A stretch of DNA of 64,000 bases from Chitinophagaceae bacterium (GCA_013696395.1 JACCYQ010000023.1:39763-103762), one strand, 5' to 3'; positions 28,498-38,265 are shown, counted from the stretch's first letter. Numbers and translations: made by a program. Notes: generated by a model from the letters alone, not told the origin.

Positions 28498-28810
28498 TTT
28501 TCTTACGGTTTATCCCCGCAAGGTTATTCAAGACATTTCCCGCCGGTGAGCGGAAGGTCAATCCTGGTTTATCACCGACCTTTTCCTTTGCTTCGACAGG
28601 CTTAGCATAAAGCTTGCCTGGATTCGGAAGTACCGGTGACAAACAAACCTCGAAGGGCTTGTTTATATTTTTTACAGCGGCTTTGGAAATTTTCCTTACC
28701 GCTTTTTCAGAGCTCTTTTCTTCCGTTATTACCGGAATTGAGAGATGAATGATTTAAATAATAATAAGAACTTATATTCTTAGATCAGCAGTCTTAACCG
28801 CATTTCTATT

Positions 28811-29116
28811 TTATGCTTTAATCTCAACTTCTACCCCACTTGGCAGATCCAACTTCGACAGCGCATCCACAGTCCTTGAACTGGACGTGTAAATATCCAG
28901 CAAACGCTTATGCGTAGCTAACTGGAACTGCTCACGACTCTTTTTATTTACGTGTGGTGAACGCAATACGGTAAAAATTTTACGGCGTGTTGGTAAAGGA
29001 ATAGGACCTGTTACAACTGCACCTGTACTGCGAACTGTTTTCACGATCTTTTCAGCTGATTTATCAACCAGGTTGTGATCGTATGACTGTAATTTTATTC
29101 TGATACGTTGAGACAT
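28811..29116 (-). CDS. rpsJ: 30S ribosomal protein S10
   Basis: [64 protein letters not shown] (ORF track starts two codons upstream at 29122). Confidence 0.97.
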   Translation of the reverse strand: MSQRIRIKLQSYDHNLVDKSAEKIVKTVRSTGAVVTGPIPLPTRRKIFTVLRSPHVNKKSREQFQLATHKRLLDIYTSSSRTVDALSKLDLPSGVEVEIKA

Positions 29117-29146
29117 TTGCAAAAACCCATTTTTTTAACGGGAGTG

Positions 29147-29178
29147 CAAAGGTAAGGGGCTGAAACTAAACGGACAAA
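29147..29178 (-). promoter_or_regulatory. Bacteroidota-type promoter upstream of rpsJ
   Basis: Minus strand TTTG (29178-29175), 20-nt spacer, TACCTTTG (29154-29147) = -33 TTTG / -7 TAnnTTTG. Confidence 0.72.
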
Positions 29179-29216
29179 GATTTTTATAACCTTTTTTCTT
29201 AAAATACTTTAATTAT

Positions 29217-31406
29217 TTAATTCCTGGAAATTACCGGCTTTAATCTGAAACTAAGGGTGGCAAAACCTCCCTTTTCAAGGTGTTCCAATCTGAAACGATG
29301 CTTTCCATTTAAAGCTATTTGAATCTTTTTATGAGGTGATTCATCAAATTTATGCATGGAATGATTCCATGCATTTAAAATGAGACTGTCATCCACGAAT
29401 AACCTGACGGCGTCATCCCAGGTGATTCCAATTTCATATTCACCAGCTTCCACTACAACTTCACCTTCTGCATGAGTCAGAAATTGAGGGTATATTTTGT
29501 TTCCTTCGTTAATGCCGCCCCACCAGGCATATTCCAACCGATCGGTTTTATCAGTTTTGAAAGGTTTACTCCCAACCGGTAGAACTTCATTTTTTGGATC
29601 TAATGGTGATTTAAGCGTATCATAAGAAAACCATTTAACCTCCCATTGGATAGGTTGAAAATATTTCCGGAACGGGAATATATAAGGCTTGCCGGCAGGT
29701 ATTGTCTGGCCAAAAGGCGTTACAATCTCTTCACCCACATACTCCAATTCAATTAATATGTCAGTATTAGAGGATTTTTGTTTTATGGCTGTAATAGTTG
29801 CCGGAAAATTTCCCGAACGGGCGGACAGACTATCAACTCCCTTAACAGATAATACTTTCCAATTCCCTTTTGGACCAACCAACTCAAAATGCATCACCCG
29901 GGAAGTATCTGCCGGGTTATTATGCCAGATAATGGGTGAACGAAAATCATAAGGCCCCCAGGCGGTCATCCGGATATTTTTACGTCCTGCATACGCAATA
30001 CTTCCTTTGAAAGGATTCATCGCACTATCTACTTCCGGCAAAATAATATTGGTATCGTTAACAGTTAACTGGTAAAGCCTTTCGTAAAAACTAGTATCCA
30101 GGTTTACTACGGTTGAATCCATCTTAAAAACTTCATCAACGCCTGAATAAGTATTGCTGAATATATTCAGGTTCCTGGTCCCTTTAAAATTATAAACCAG
30201 GCTGTCGTTATTGAAACTATTGGATGCGATGATATAATCCCGGCTGCGGGTATCGCGGTTTTGCGCATATCCCCAACCGGCAGGCTGCTCTTTGCGTGAC
30301 CAAAGTCGGATGGCCTCCTTGTTCTTAAAAAAAACATTGTAACTGATCATATTGTTTTGTCCATGTTCAAGGGCAATACCAATTCGATTATTTCGGATCT
30401 TATTATTCCTGAAATTGGTTTCATAACTATAACCAGCCCAAATGCCATGATCACATTCATAGATCCGGTTATCAGCAATATAATTGCGGCTAAATGTAAC
30501 CTCAATACCATTGGTGGGTGCATAAGAAAAATCATTTCCCATTAACACGTTATCATTACAGCCTCCTTTGCCAGAATCCATGGTTGATTGGCCCGCCCAA
30601 AGAAAGAAACCATCACCTCCATGTGTAACCGCATTACGATAGAACAGGTTTTCATTACTTTGTTCATAAACCAGGATACCTGCACTATCCTGTCCCCGGT
30701 TATATACTCCATGACTATACCCCCGCACATTAAAAATGATGCGGTTATGCAGCACTTTATTTCTTTCGCTCCTGTACATACCCAAACCGATTCCTGAATT
30801 GAAAGAGAAATCGTTATTATAAATCAAGCCATCACTACTACCGGTCATCATCAGGGCATTTTGACTTCCGGTTACTTTATTCTCCCTGATAACGGCCATG
30901 TCACAATTTTTTAAATACATAGCAGCTCCATAACGAAGCCATTCATCGTTTTCATTCTGGTGATAACTCATCCAGTCCGAAATATCCTCCTTCTCTTGTG
31001 TACTGTTTAATTGTGGACGGTAGTTATAACTAAAATCGGAATTTTCAATGGTCAGACTTTGTACATCAACCGCCATTACTGCTAATTTGTATCCTTTTGC
31101 TTTGGCATTTTTAATAGTGATGTTGCGACTATTCCTAATAAGTATGGCTATACCTGTAAACTTATCAGGTTGATTGATATCATCGCTGCCTTGCATCAAT
31201 GCATTATTGAAATCAACCACTATATCATTGCCTTCAATAATAATGATTGCCTCATTCATATTAGAGGAAGCAGATAATTGATAAATACCTTTTTTAATTT
31301 TTGTTGATGAATTGATTTTCATTCCTTTTGTAAGCACTTTTTCCTGCGCCGATACAAAAGTTGAAAAAAGCAAAACGATGGAGGCGGATATTATTTTTTT
31401 AATCAT
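29217..31406 (-). CDS. Secreted right-handed parallel beta-helix repeat protein (NosD/pectate-lyase-like fold)
   Basis: Signal peptide; IAILIRNSRNITIKNAKAKGYKLAVMAVDVQSLTIENSDFSYN ... NALMMTGSSDGLIYNNDFSFNSGIGLGMYRSERNKVLHNRI repeated coils. Confidence 0.85.
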   Translation of the reverse strand: MIKKIISASIVLLFSTFVSAQEKVLTKGMKINSSTKIKKGIYQLSASSNMNEAIIIIEGNDIVVDFNNALMQGSDDINQPDKFTGIAILIRNSRNITIKNAKAKGYKLAVMAVDVQSLTIENSDFSYNYRPQLNSTQEKEDISDWMSYHQNENDEWLRYGAAMYLKNCDMAVIRENKVTGSQNALMMTGSSDGLIYNNDFSFNSGIGLGMYRSERNKVLHNRIIFNVRGYSHGVYNRGQDSAGILVYEQSNENLFYRNAVTHGGDGFFLWAGQSTMDSGKGGCNDNVLMGNDFSYAPTNGIEVTFSRNYIADNRIYECDHGIWAGYSYETNFRNNKIRNNRIGIALEHGQNNMISYNVFFKNKEAIRLWSRKEQPAGWGYAQNRDTRSRDYIIASNSFNNDSLVYNFKGTRNLNIFSNTYSGVDEVFKMDSTVVNLDTSFYERLYQLTVNDTNIILPEVDSAMNPFKGSIAYAGRKNIRMTAWGPYDFRSPIIWHNNPADTSRVMHFELVGPKGNWKVLSVKGVDSLSARSGNFPATITAIKQKSSNTDILIELEYVGEEIVTPFGQTIPAGKPYIFPFRKYFQPIQWEVKWFSYDTLKSPLDPKNEVLPVGSKPFKTDKTDRLEYAWWGGINEGNKIYPQFLTHAEGEVVVEAGEYEIGITWDDAVRLFVDDSLILNAWNHSMHKFDESPHKKIQIALNGKHRFRLEHLEKGGFATLSFRLKPVISRN

Positions 31407-31478
31407 AGAGTTTCCGTTTCTTGCAGCGTTTCTGATAATATAAAAATACTCCTGTTTATTGAAAGATTACCTGGTATT

Positions 31479-32369
31479 ATGACAGAAGTTTTAATCAAAA
31501 AAGAACCAGTATTTAAAATAATCGCCAAGTTTTTCCTTAAAGTGGTGGTAACCATACTTTGTTTCTGGTATATTTCTACAAAAATTAATTTCACTCAAAC
31601 AGTTGATTCATTTTTAAAGGCAAATTGGTTATCATTAATTGCAGCACTCCTGTTATTGATTTTTTCAAAACTACTTTCCGCATACCGGTTAAATATATAT
31701 TTCAGAAACATCAGTTTATATATTCCTGCATGGCAAAATATCAAATTGTATTGGCTGGGTATGTTTTATAATTTATTTCTTCCAGGCGCCATTAGCGGAG
31801 ATGCATATAAGGTGATTTATTTAAAAAGAAAAATAGATGCCTCATACAAAAAAACTTCTGCCGCAGTTTTATTGGACCGTTTCAGTGGTTTATTAGCTGT
31901 GGGCTTATTACTTGCATTTTCCGGAATGATGGTATTTCCAGGATGGTGGATGGATATTTTATTTTTTTCAGGTTCTATTTTAGCTATAGCCGGATTATTC
32001 CTGGTGGTTAAATATTTTATGGAAGATTTTTTGCCTGGCTTCTGGCCGGCTTTTATTTGGGGCATAGGTGTTCAGTTAGCGCAGGTCATTTGCCTTTTCT
32101 TTATCCTGCATTCACTTCATATTGAAACAGATTATGCTGCCTGGCTATTCATATTCCTGGCAGCAACTATTGTAGCTGTTTTGCCATTATCTCTTGGTGG
32201 AGGTTTGGGGACGCGGGAATTCGTGTTTGTTACCGGTGCAGAATATTTCATGCTCAATCAGCAAACAGGCTTAACCGTTAGTTTGATTTTTTTTATGATC
32301 ACGGTTATTTCATCGTCTGGTGGTGCATATTTTATATTCAAGGACCCTTTGCAAGTAATCAAAAAATAG
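31479..32369 (+). CDS. Lysylphosphatidylglycerol synthase TM region / YbhN-UPF0104 family membrane protein
   Basis: Multi-TM; FLKANWLSLIAALLLLIFSKLLSAYRLNIYF..., LPGAISGDAYKVIYLKRK, SAAVLLDRFSGLLAV, LPLSLGGGLGTREFVFV. Confidence 0.85.
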   Translation: MTEVLIKKEPVFKIIAKFFLKVVVTILCFWYISTKINFTQTVDSFLKANWLSLIAALLLLIFSKLLSAYRLNIYFRNISLYIPAWQNIKLYWLGMFYNLFLPGAISGDAYKVIYLKRKIDASYKKTSAAVLLDRFSGLLAVGLLLAFSGMMVFPGWWMDILFFSGSILAIAGLFLVVKYFMEDFLPGFWPAFIWGIGVQLAQVICLFFILHSLHIETDYAAWLFIFLAATIVAVLPLSLGGGLGTREFVFVTGAEYFMLNQQTGLTVSLIFFMITVISSSGGAYFIFKDPLQVIKK

Positions 32370-32391
32370 CTTAAAGATGTGAGTAAAAAAA

Positions 32392-32417
32392 CCAGGGATA
32401 CTGTTGAGCGTCCCTGG
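32392..32417 (-). terminator. Hairpin followed by T-tract on minus strand, no obvious gene assigned
   Basis: CCAGGGA ... TCCCTGG; minus strand continues GGTTTTTTTACTC. Confidence 0.55.
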
Positions 32418-32677
32418 CGAAGAATCTAAATTCCTATTTTGTGTTTTTCATATGTTGCCTACAACCAATCACAGACCTTAAAAACGGGGTATTCTGTCCT
32501 ATTCATCAAAAGTTATGCCGTAAAAGGCTGATTATTAAATTTTTGTAATGAAAATTGGGGAATGATTGAAAAGTATTACATCTTAATCCATATTTAATTT
32601 ATTCAAACAGAATAATCCGCATATTTAAAAAATTTCATTGCAGAAAATATTCAAAACCAAAAAATTACATTTAATTC

Positions 32678-32709
32678 AAAAAAAAACCCGACAGTATGAA
32701 TGCCGGGTT
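32678..32709 (-). terminator. Intrinsic terminator of fusA
   Basis: AACCCGACA...TGCCGGGTT with a run of A on the plus strand (T-tract on minus), 22 bp past the fusA stop. Confidence 0.75.
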
Positions 32710-32730
32710 GTAAAAAATATATTTTTAAGA

Positions 32731-34875
32731 TCAGGCGTTAACCTTTCCCTTTACTTTTGCGATCACTTCTTCTGCAATTCCGCTTGGTGCAGGAGAATAA
32801 TGGCTAAATTCCATAGTTGAGGATGCACGTCCAGATGAAAGACTGCGTAACTGGGTTACATACCCGAACATTTCGCTCAATGGCACTTTTGCTTTTATAA
32901 CCTGTACCCCAGCACGGGTATCCATACCTTCAAGCATGCCGCGACGGCGATTAAGGTCACCTGTAACATCACCCATATATTGATCGGGAGTTAACACTTC
33001 CACTTTCATGATTGGTTCCAGTAAAACGGGTTTTGCTTTCCTGGCTGCCTCACGAAACCCTTGTTTTGCACAAAGTTCAAAAGACATTGAATCAGAATCC
33101 ACTGCGTGAAAACTTCCATCAAATACCCGGACCTTCATATTATCAACCGGATAACTGGCCAAAACACCGGTTGTCATTGAAGTTTCAAATCCTTTTTGAA
33201 TAGCCGGAACAAATTCACGGGGAATAGAACCGCCAAAAATATCATTTACAAACTGGAAATTTTTATCCGGATTGGCTTCTTTCCATTCTTTATCAATAGG
33301 GCCTAAAGCGAAAACAATATCAGCAAATTTACCACGACCTCCGGTTTGTTTTTTCAAAGTTTCGCGATGTTCTATAGTAGTATTAAAAGCTTCTTTGTAA
33401 GCTACTTGTGGAGCACCCTGGTTAACTTCTACTTTAAACTCACGACGCATACGATCCACAATGATCTCCAGGTGTAATTCACCCATTCCACTTAATACCG
33501 TCTGACCTGAATCTTCATCAGTTTTTACTTTCAATGTTGGATCTTCTTCGATCAGCTTTGCAATGGCCATTCCCATTTTATCTACATCAGCCTGAGTTTT
33601 AGGCTCTACAGCTACGGATATAACGGGCTCTGGAATAAACATATTCTCCAAAGTGATCGGGTGATCCTCATGACAAAGTGTATCACCTGTTTTGATCTCT
33701 TTAAAACCAACGGCGGCACCAATATCCCCAGCTTCGATAAAATCTATTGGATTTTGTTTGTTAGCAAACATCTTCATAATACGACTGATACGTTCTTTCT
33801 TTCCGCTTCTAACGTTTAATACATATGAACCTGCGTCAAGATGACCAGAATAAACCCTGAAAAATGCGAGACGACCAACGAAAGGATCAGTCATGATCTT
33901 AAATGCAAGTGCTGCAAATGGTTCTTTCGCATCCGGCTTCCGGCTTTCTGTTTCACCAGTATCAGGATTTAAGCCCTGGACGGCTTCAATATCAACCGGC
34001 GAAGGCAGGTAACGACAAACTGCATCAAGTGCTGTTTGAACACCTTTATTTTTAAAAGAAGAACCACACATCATAGGCACAATACTCAGATCGATCGTTG
34101 CTTTACGAATAGCATTATGTAACTCATCTTCAGTTATCGATGAAGGATCATCAAAGAATTTTTCCATCAATTGATCATCGTATTCAGCAACCGATTCAAC
34201 CAGGCTGGCTCTCCATTCATTAGCTTCTTCCAGCATATCAGCCGGTACCGGAATTTCGTCGAAGGTCATTCCTTCGGTCTCCATATGCCAGATAATTCCT
34301 TTCATTTTAATCAGGTCAACTACCCCTTTAAAATCATCCTCAGCACCGATTGGTAATTGAAGAGGAACGGCTTTAGAACCAAGCATCTCTCTTACCTGCT
34401 TTACCACATTCAAAAAATCTGCACCGGAACGGTCCATTTTGTTTACAAAACCTATACGCGGAACATTGTACCGATTAGCCTGCCGCCATACAGTTTCAGA
34501 TTGCGGTTCAACCCCATCAACGGCAGAAAATAAAGCGATCAAACCATCTAATACACGCATAGATCTTTCAACCTCAACTGTAAAGTCCACGTGACCTGGG
34601 GTATCAATGATGTTAAAAGAGTATTTCATGGTGTCAGCGTTTGCGTTACCCAATACAGTAGGAAAGTTCCATTGGCAGCTTACAGCCGCAGAGGTAATAG
34701 TGATCCCTCTTTCTTTTTCCTGCTCCATCCAATCAGTGGTAGCTGCACCATCGTGCACCTCACCAATGCGGTGGATCATCCCTGTATAACGGAGAATACG
34801 TTCCGTTGTAGTTGTCTTGCCTGCATCAATGTGAGCTGCAATTCCGAAGTTGCGTTGATATTTCAAATCTGCCAT
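32731..34875 (-). CDS. fusA: Elongation factor G
   Basis: [55 protein letters not shown]...[24 protein letters not shown]. Confidence 0.98.
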   Translation of the reverse strand: MADLKYQRNFGIAAHIDAGKTTTTERILRYTGMIHRIGEVHDGAATTDWMEQEKERGITITSAAVSCQWNFPTVLGNANADTMKYSFNIIDTPGHVDFTVEVERSMRVLDGLIALFSAVDGVEPQSETVWRQANRYNVPRIGFVNKMDRSGADFLNVVKQVREMLGSKAVPLQLPIGAEDDFKGVVDLIKMKGIIWHMETEGMTFDEIPVPADMLEEANEWRASLVESVAEYDDQLMEKFFDDPSSITEDELHNAIRKATIDLSIVPMMCGSSFKNKGVQTALDAVCRYLPSPVDIEAVQGLNPDTGETESRKPDAKEPFAALAFKIMTDPFVGRLAFFRVYSGHLDAGSYVLNVRSGKKERISRIMKMFANKQNPIDFIEAGDIGAAVGFKEIKTGDTLCHEDHPITLENMFIPEPVISVAVEPKTQADVDKMGMAIAKLIEEDPTLKVKTDEDSGQTVLSGMGELHLEIIVDRMRREFKVEVNQGAPQVAYKEAFNTTIEHRETLKKQTGGRGKFADIVFALGPIDKEWKEANPDKNFQFVNDIFGGSIPREFVPAIQKGFETSMTTGVLASYPVDNMKVRVFDGSFHAVDSDSMSFELCAKQGFREAARKAKPVLLEPIMKVEVLTPDQYMGDVTGDLNRRRGMLEGMDTRAGVQVIKAKVPLSEMFGYVTQLRSLSSGRASSTMEFSHYSPAPSGIAEEVIAKVKGKVNA

Positions 34876-34990
34876 TGTATAAAATTGATTATCTGTTTTA
34901 AATGTGCTTATTATTCCCAGGATTTATTTGAATGGTCGCCGCAGGTTTACCTGATGACAAACCCTAAATCATTTTAGGATTTTTGAGGCG

Positions 34991-34998
34991 CAAAGGTA
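34991..34998 (-). promoter_or_regulatory. Candidate -7 element (TACCTTTG) upstream of fusA
   Basis: Plus strand CAAAGGTA; matches TAnnTTTG; 116 bp upstream of the fusA start; no clear -33. Confidence 0.4.
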
Positions 34999-35564
34999 AG
35001 TAAAAGGAATGTAAATAATGCGGTTAATTAAGGGTTAAACTCCCTTATCAATAAAAAATGCCCGCCTGCTTTTCCTACGCCCTAAGATTAAATAGCCCAG
35101 GATCTTATAATGATTATTAATGAATCGATATTTATTCATTCATTTTGAAATTTTTATTGAGATGGAATGCTATAATTAAAATTTGTTTCCATTTTATATT
35201 GAATTTAAATGTTACGATATTCTTTAAATTTTTTCCAGAGAAATTATGTTCGAATAGGTACACATTATTAACCAACTTATTTGATGTCAGGAATTCATTA
35301 CTGCTAAACAGCTGCAATGAACGCCAGGTTTGTACAATTTTTACTGAGAAGTAAAATGATTTAATAAACAATTTTCAAACAAGTAAGCTTAGAGATTATT
35401 TTAGCCTGTGCATTAAGGTTATTTGCATCCATATGCTAATATTAAAATGATACAAAGGATTTAATAATAACTTAAATTTTGTTAATCCATATTATTCGTT
35501 GTAATTTGACATTGAATTTCTTTTCAATCAACTCATTAAATTTAAACCCCCTAAATTCTCCAGT

Positions 35565-36044
35565 ATGGCAGCATCAAAAAGATCTAATAAAAAAGCTGCT
35601 CCTAAAAAAAAGGTAGCAAAGAAAGCAGCTCCCAGGAAAGCAGCAAAAAAAGCAGCACCAAAAAAGGCTGCGAAGAAAGCAGCACCAAAAAAAGCAGCGA
35701 AAAAACCAGCTCCAAGGAAGGCAGCAAAGAAAGCAGCTCCTAAAAAAGCCGCCAGGAAAGCCACCCCCAAAAAAGCAGCAAAAAAAGCAGCCCCTAGAAA
35801 GGCATCTAAGAAAGCAGCTCCAAGGAAGGCAGCAAAGAAAGCAGCTCCTAAAAAGGCAGCGAAGAAAGCAGCACCAAAAAAAGCAGCTAGAAAAGCCGCT
35901 CCCAAAAAAGCAGCAAAAAAAGCAGCCCCTAGAAAGGCAGCAAGCAGTAAATCAAATCCTACTCCTCCTCCGGTTGAAAGTCCAGTGGCTCAACCAGAAA
36001 TGGAAGCACCAGGAATGGCAGAAAACCCCGCAGTGGAAGGATAG
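35565..36044 (+). CDS. Histone H1-like Lys/Ala/Pro repeat protein
   Basis: MAASKRSNKKAAPKKKVAKKAAPRKAAKKAAPKKAAKK... tandem (K/R)KAAPKKAAKKA repeats; C-terminal acidic/Pro tail. Confidence 0.85.
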   Translation: MAASKRSNKKAAPKKKVAKKAAPRKAAKKAAPKKAAKKAAPKKAAKKPAPRKAAKKAAPKKAARKATPKKAAKKAAPRKASKKAAPRKAAKKAAPKKAAKKAAPKKAARKAAPKKAAKKAAPRKAASSKSNPTPPPVESPVAQPEMEAPGMAENPAVEG

Positions 36045-36064
36045 ATATATTTTAGCTCATTCTT

Positions 36065-36094
36065 TAAAGTCGTTTATTTTAAACGACTTTTTTT
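36065..36094 (+). terminator. Intrinsic terminator of histone H1-like gene
   Basis: AAAGTCGTTTA-TTT-TAAACGACTTT followed by T-run. Confidence 0.8.
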
Positions 36095-36106
36095 ATGCAT
36101 TTACAA

Positions 36107-36135
36107 AAAAAAGCCGCTCAAAATTGAACGGCTTT
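36107..36135 (-). terminator. Intrinsic terminator of rpsL-rpsG unit
   Basis: AAAGCCGcTCAA..TTGAaCGGCTTT with A-run on the plus strand (T-tract on minus). Confidence 0.7.
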
Positions 36136-36155
36136 CGAATATTTTTATTGAAAAA

Positions 36156-36623
36156 TCAGATGCGGAAATGGGCAAATGCCTTGTTGGCTTCTGCCATACG
36201 GTGCGTATCTTCTTTCTTTTTAAATGCTGCCCCTTCACCTTTACTTGCAGCAACAATTTCACCGGCTAATTTATCAGCCATGCTGCGACCATTCCTGGCG
36301 CGGCTATAACGAATCAACCATTTGATGCTTAATGAAACTTTACGGTCAGTGCGTACTTCAGCCGGAATCTGAAATGTAGCGCCGCCAATACGACGGCTGC
36401 GAACTTCTACAGCTGGTGTAACATTGGCTAATGCTTTCTTCCAAACTTCATAACCATCTTCATTGGTTTGCTTTGCTACTTTTTCAATGGCATCGTAAAA
36501 AATTTCGAATGCTACACTTTTCTTTCCTTCCCACATTAGATTATTTACAAAGCGGGTTACCTGCTTGTCATTATACCTTGGATCTGGTGCTAAAGGGAGT
36601 TTTTTTGCTTGCGATTTTCTCAT
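36156..36623 (-). CDS. rpsG: 30S ribosomal protein S7
   Basis: [47 protein letters not shown]. Confidence 0.97.
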   Translation of the reverse strand: MRKSQAKKLPLAPDPRYNDKQVTRFVNNLMWEGKKSVAFEIFYDAIEKVAKQTNEDGYEVWKKALANVTPAVEVRSRRIGGATFQIPAEVRTDRKVSLSIKWLIRYSRARNGRSMADKLAGEIVAASKGEGAAFKKKEDTHRMAEANKAFAHFRI

Positions 36624-36649
36624 TATATAGAGATTACTTTTCTTTTAAA

Positions 36650-37030
36650 TTATTTTTTTGCTTTTTCTTTCTTGGTTCCGTATTTAGAACGACTTTGTTT
36701 ACGATCTTTTACACCGGCAGTATCCAATGAACCACGAACGATATGATAACGCACACCAGGCAAATCTTTAACACGACCTCCGCGAATCAATACTATTGAG
36801 TGCTCCTGCAGGTTGTGACCTTCACCCGGAATATAAGCAATCACCTCAATTTTATTGGTAAGACGAACCTTGGCTACTTTACGTAAAGCAGAGTTAGGCT
36901 TTTTGGGTGTTGTAGTATATACCCGGGTACAAACTCCACGGCGCTGAGGACAACTGTCCAATGCACGGGATTTACTTTTAGCCCTGATAATTTCTCTTCC
37001 TTTACGTACTAATTGTTGTATTGTAGGCAT
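36650..37030 (-). CDS. rpsL: 30S ribosomal protein S12 (start re-placed at MPTIQQLV, 37030)
   Basis: [60 protein letters not shown]; the ORF-track extension to 37096 overlaps the promoter. Confidence 0.96.
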   Translation of the reverse strand: MPTIQQLVRKGREIIRAKSKSRALDSCPQRRGVCTRVYTTTPKKPNSALRKVAKVRLTNKIEVIAYIPGEGHNLQEHSIVLIRGGRVKDLPGVRYHIVRGSLDTAGVKDRKQSRSKYGTKKEKAKK

Positions 37031-37056
37031 TCTTAACCTTTTGATTTTTGGGAGGG

Positions 37057-37088
37057 CAAAGGTAACGGGCATTGAGTGAAAATCCAAA
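37057..37088 (-). promoter_or_regulatory. Bacteroidota-type promoter upstream of rpsL
   Basis: Minus strand TTTG (37088-37085), 20-nt spacer, TACCTTTG (37064-37057); same geometry as rpsJ promoter. Confidence 0.72.
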
Positions 37089-37132
37089 AAATTCAATTTT
37101 CATTTCCCAAATTGTTATTAAAAAAATAAAAA

Positions 37133-37159
37133 GCACTCAATTAAACACTAATTGAGTGC
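37133..37159 (-). terminator. Intrinsic terminator of ilvE
   Basis: GCACTCAATTA-AACAC-TAATTGAGTGC; minus strand continues TTTTTATTTTTTT. Confidence 0.78.
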
Positions 37160-37197
37160 AAATGAAGAGATTTAAAAGTGATTATAAATCTTAATAA

Positions 37198-38265
37198 TTA
37201 ATCAATTTTATACATCCATCCGTACTTATCTTCTTTTCTTCCTTCCCGGATATCCGTAATCCAATTTTTTAAAGTTGGACCGGCAGACCAGGAATCCACA
37301 TCAAACTCCATTACAAAATCCTTGTACCGCAATTCTTTAATCATGGATATTGTAGCTGCTGTACCTGTTCCGAATACTTCTTTTAATTCCCCGGCTTTAT
37401 ATGCATCCATTAATTCATCAATGGTAATCCGGCGTTCAACCAAATCATATCCCATTTCTTTTAAAAGCTCAATGGCACTACTCCTGGTTACCCCATCCAG
37501 GATGGTACCCAAACTTAAATCTGGTGTGTAAGCCTTATTTCCAATAATAAAAAAAACATTCATGGTTCCGATTTCCTGAACATATTTATGCTCAAAAGCA
37601 TCCGTCCATAGAACCTGGTCATACCCCAGCTTTTTGGCATTGGCAGTAGCCAGCATGGCGGCGGCATAATTACCCGCCGTCTTTGCGTAACCTACCCCAC
37701 CAGGTACAGCCCGCACATATTGTTCCTCAACATAAATTCTCATTGGAGCATTATAATAAGGGCCTGTTGGACTTAAAATAATCAGGAACTTATAATTATC
37801 GGATGGCCTCACACCAATCAGTTCATCTGATGCAAACATAAATGGCCTGATATATAATGAATGATCCTGTAATTGAGGTATCCAATTCTTGTCCATCGCA
37901 ACCAATTGCCTCATGCCTTCTATAAATAATTCTTCGGGAACGGTAGGCATTTGCATACGTTGTGCGGATATATTAAAACGCCGGTAATTATCATGTGGTC
38001 TGAAGATAAATGCCTCGCCGGCTTCATTCCTGTAAGCTTTAATACCTTCGAAAATAGCCTGGCCATAATGCAGAGCAGCAACTGATGGACTTAATAATAA
38101 TGGCTGGTATGGTTTAATCTCAATATTCTTCCATTCCCCATTTTCATAATCAGCTTCCAGCATATGATCAGTAAAATAACGGCCAAAAGAAAGGTTTTCC
38201 GGTTTTGTTGCCGGTAATTTGCTTCTTTCAGCCTTTGTGATTGTTATATCCATAACTGCAATCAT
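37198..38265 (-). CDS. ilvE: Branched-chain amino acid aminotransferase (start 38265 or 38253)
   Basis: LLLSPSVAALHYGQAIFEGIKAYRNEAGEAFIFRPHDNYRRFNISAQRM..., YAKTAGNYAAAMLATANAKKLGYDQVLWTDAFEHKYVQEIGTMNVFFI. Confidence 0.95.
   Translation of the reverse strand: MIAVMDITITKAERSKLPATKPENLSFGRYFTDHMLEADYENGEWKNIEIKPYQPLLLSPSVAALHYGQAIFEGIKAYRNEAGEAFIFRPHDNYRRFNISAQRMQMPTVPEELFIEGMRQLVAMDKNWIPQLQDHSLYIRPFMFASDELIGVRPSDNYKFLIILSPTGPYYNAPMRIYVEEQYVRAVPGGVGYAKTAGNYAAAMLATANAKKLGYDQVLWTDAFEHKYVQEIGTMNVFFIIGNKAYTPDLSLGTILDGVTRSSAIELLKEMGYDLVERRITIDELMDAYKAGELKEVFGTGTAATISMIKELRYKDFVMEFDVDSWSAGPTLKNWITDIREGRKEDKYGWMYKID

Noticed and set aside
34945-34956. CAGGTTTACCTG palindrome upstream of fusA
   Set aside because: A short 5-bp arm with a 2-nt loop is expected by chance; not supported as an operator.
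35132-35371. 79-aa minus ORF and 69-aa plus ORF in the fusA-histone-like gap
   Set aside because: AT-rich, mutually overlapping, F/N/K-dominated translations with no start context; likely non-coding spacer.
35528-35905. Minus-strand ORF with FLGAAFFAAFLGAAFF repeats
   Set aside because: It is the exact antisense of the Lys/Ala/Pro repeat gene; repeat codons (AAA/GCA) read in reverse give open F/A/L frames. The plus-strand frame is the credible one, with its own terminator.
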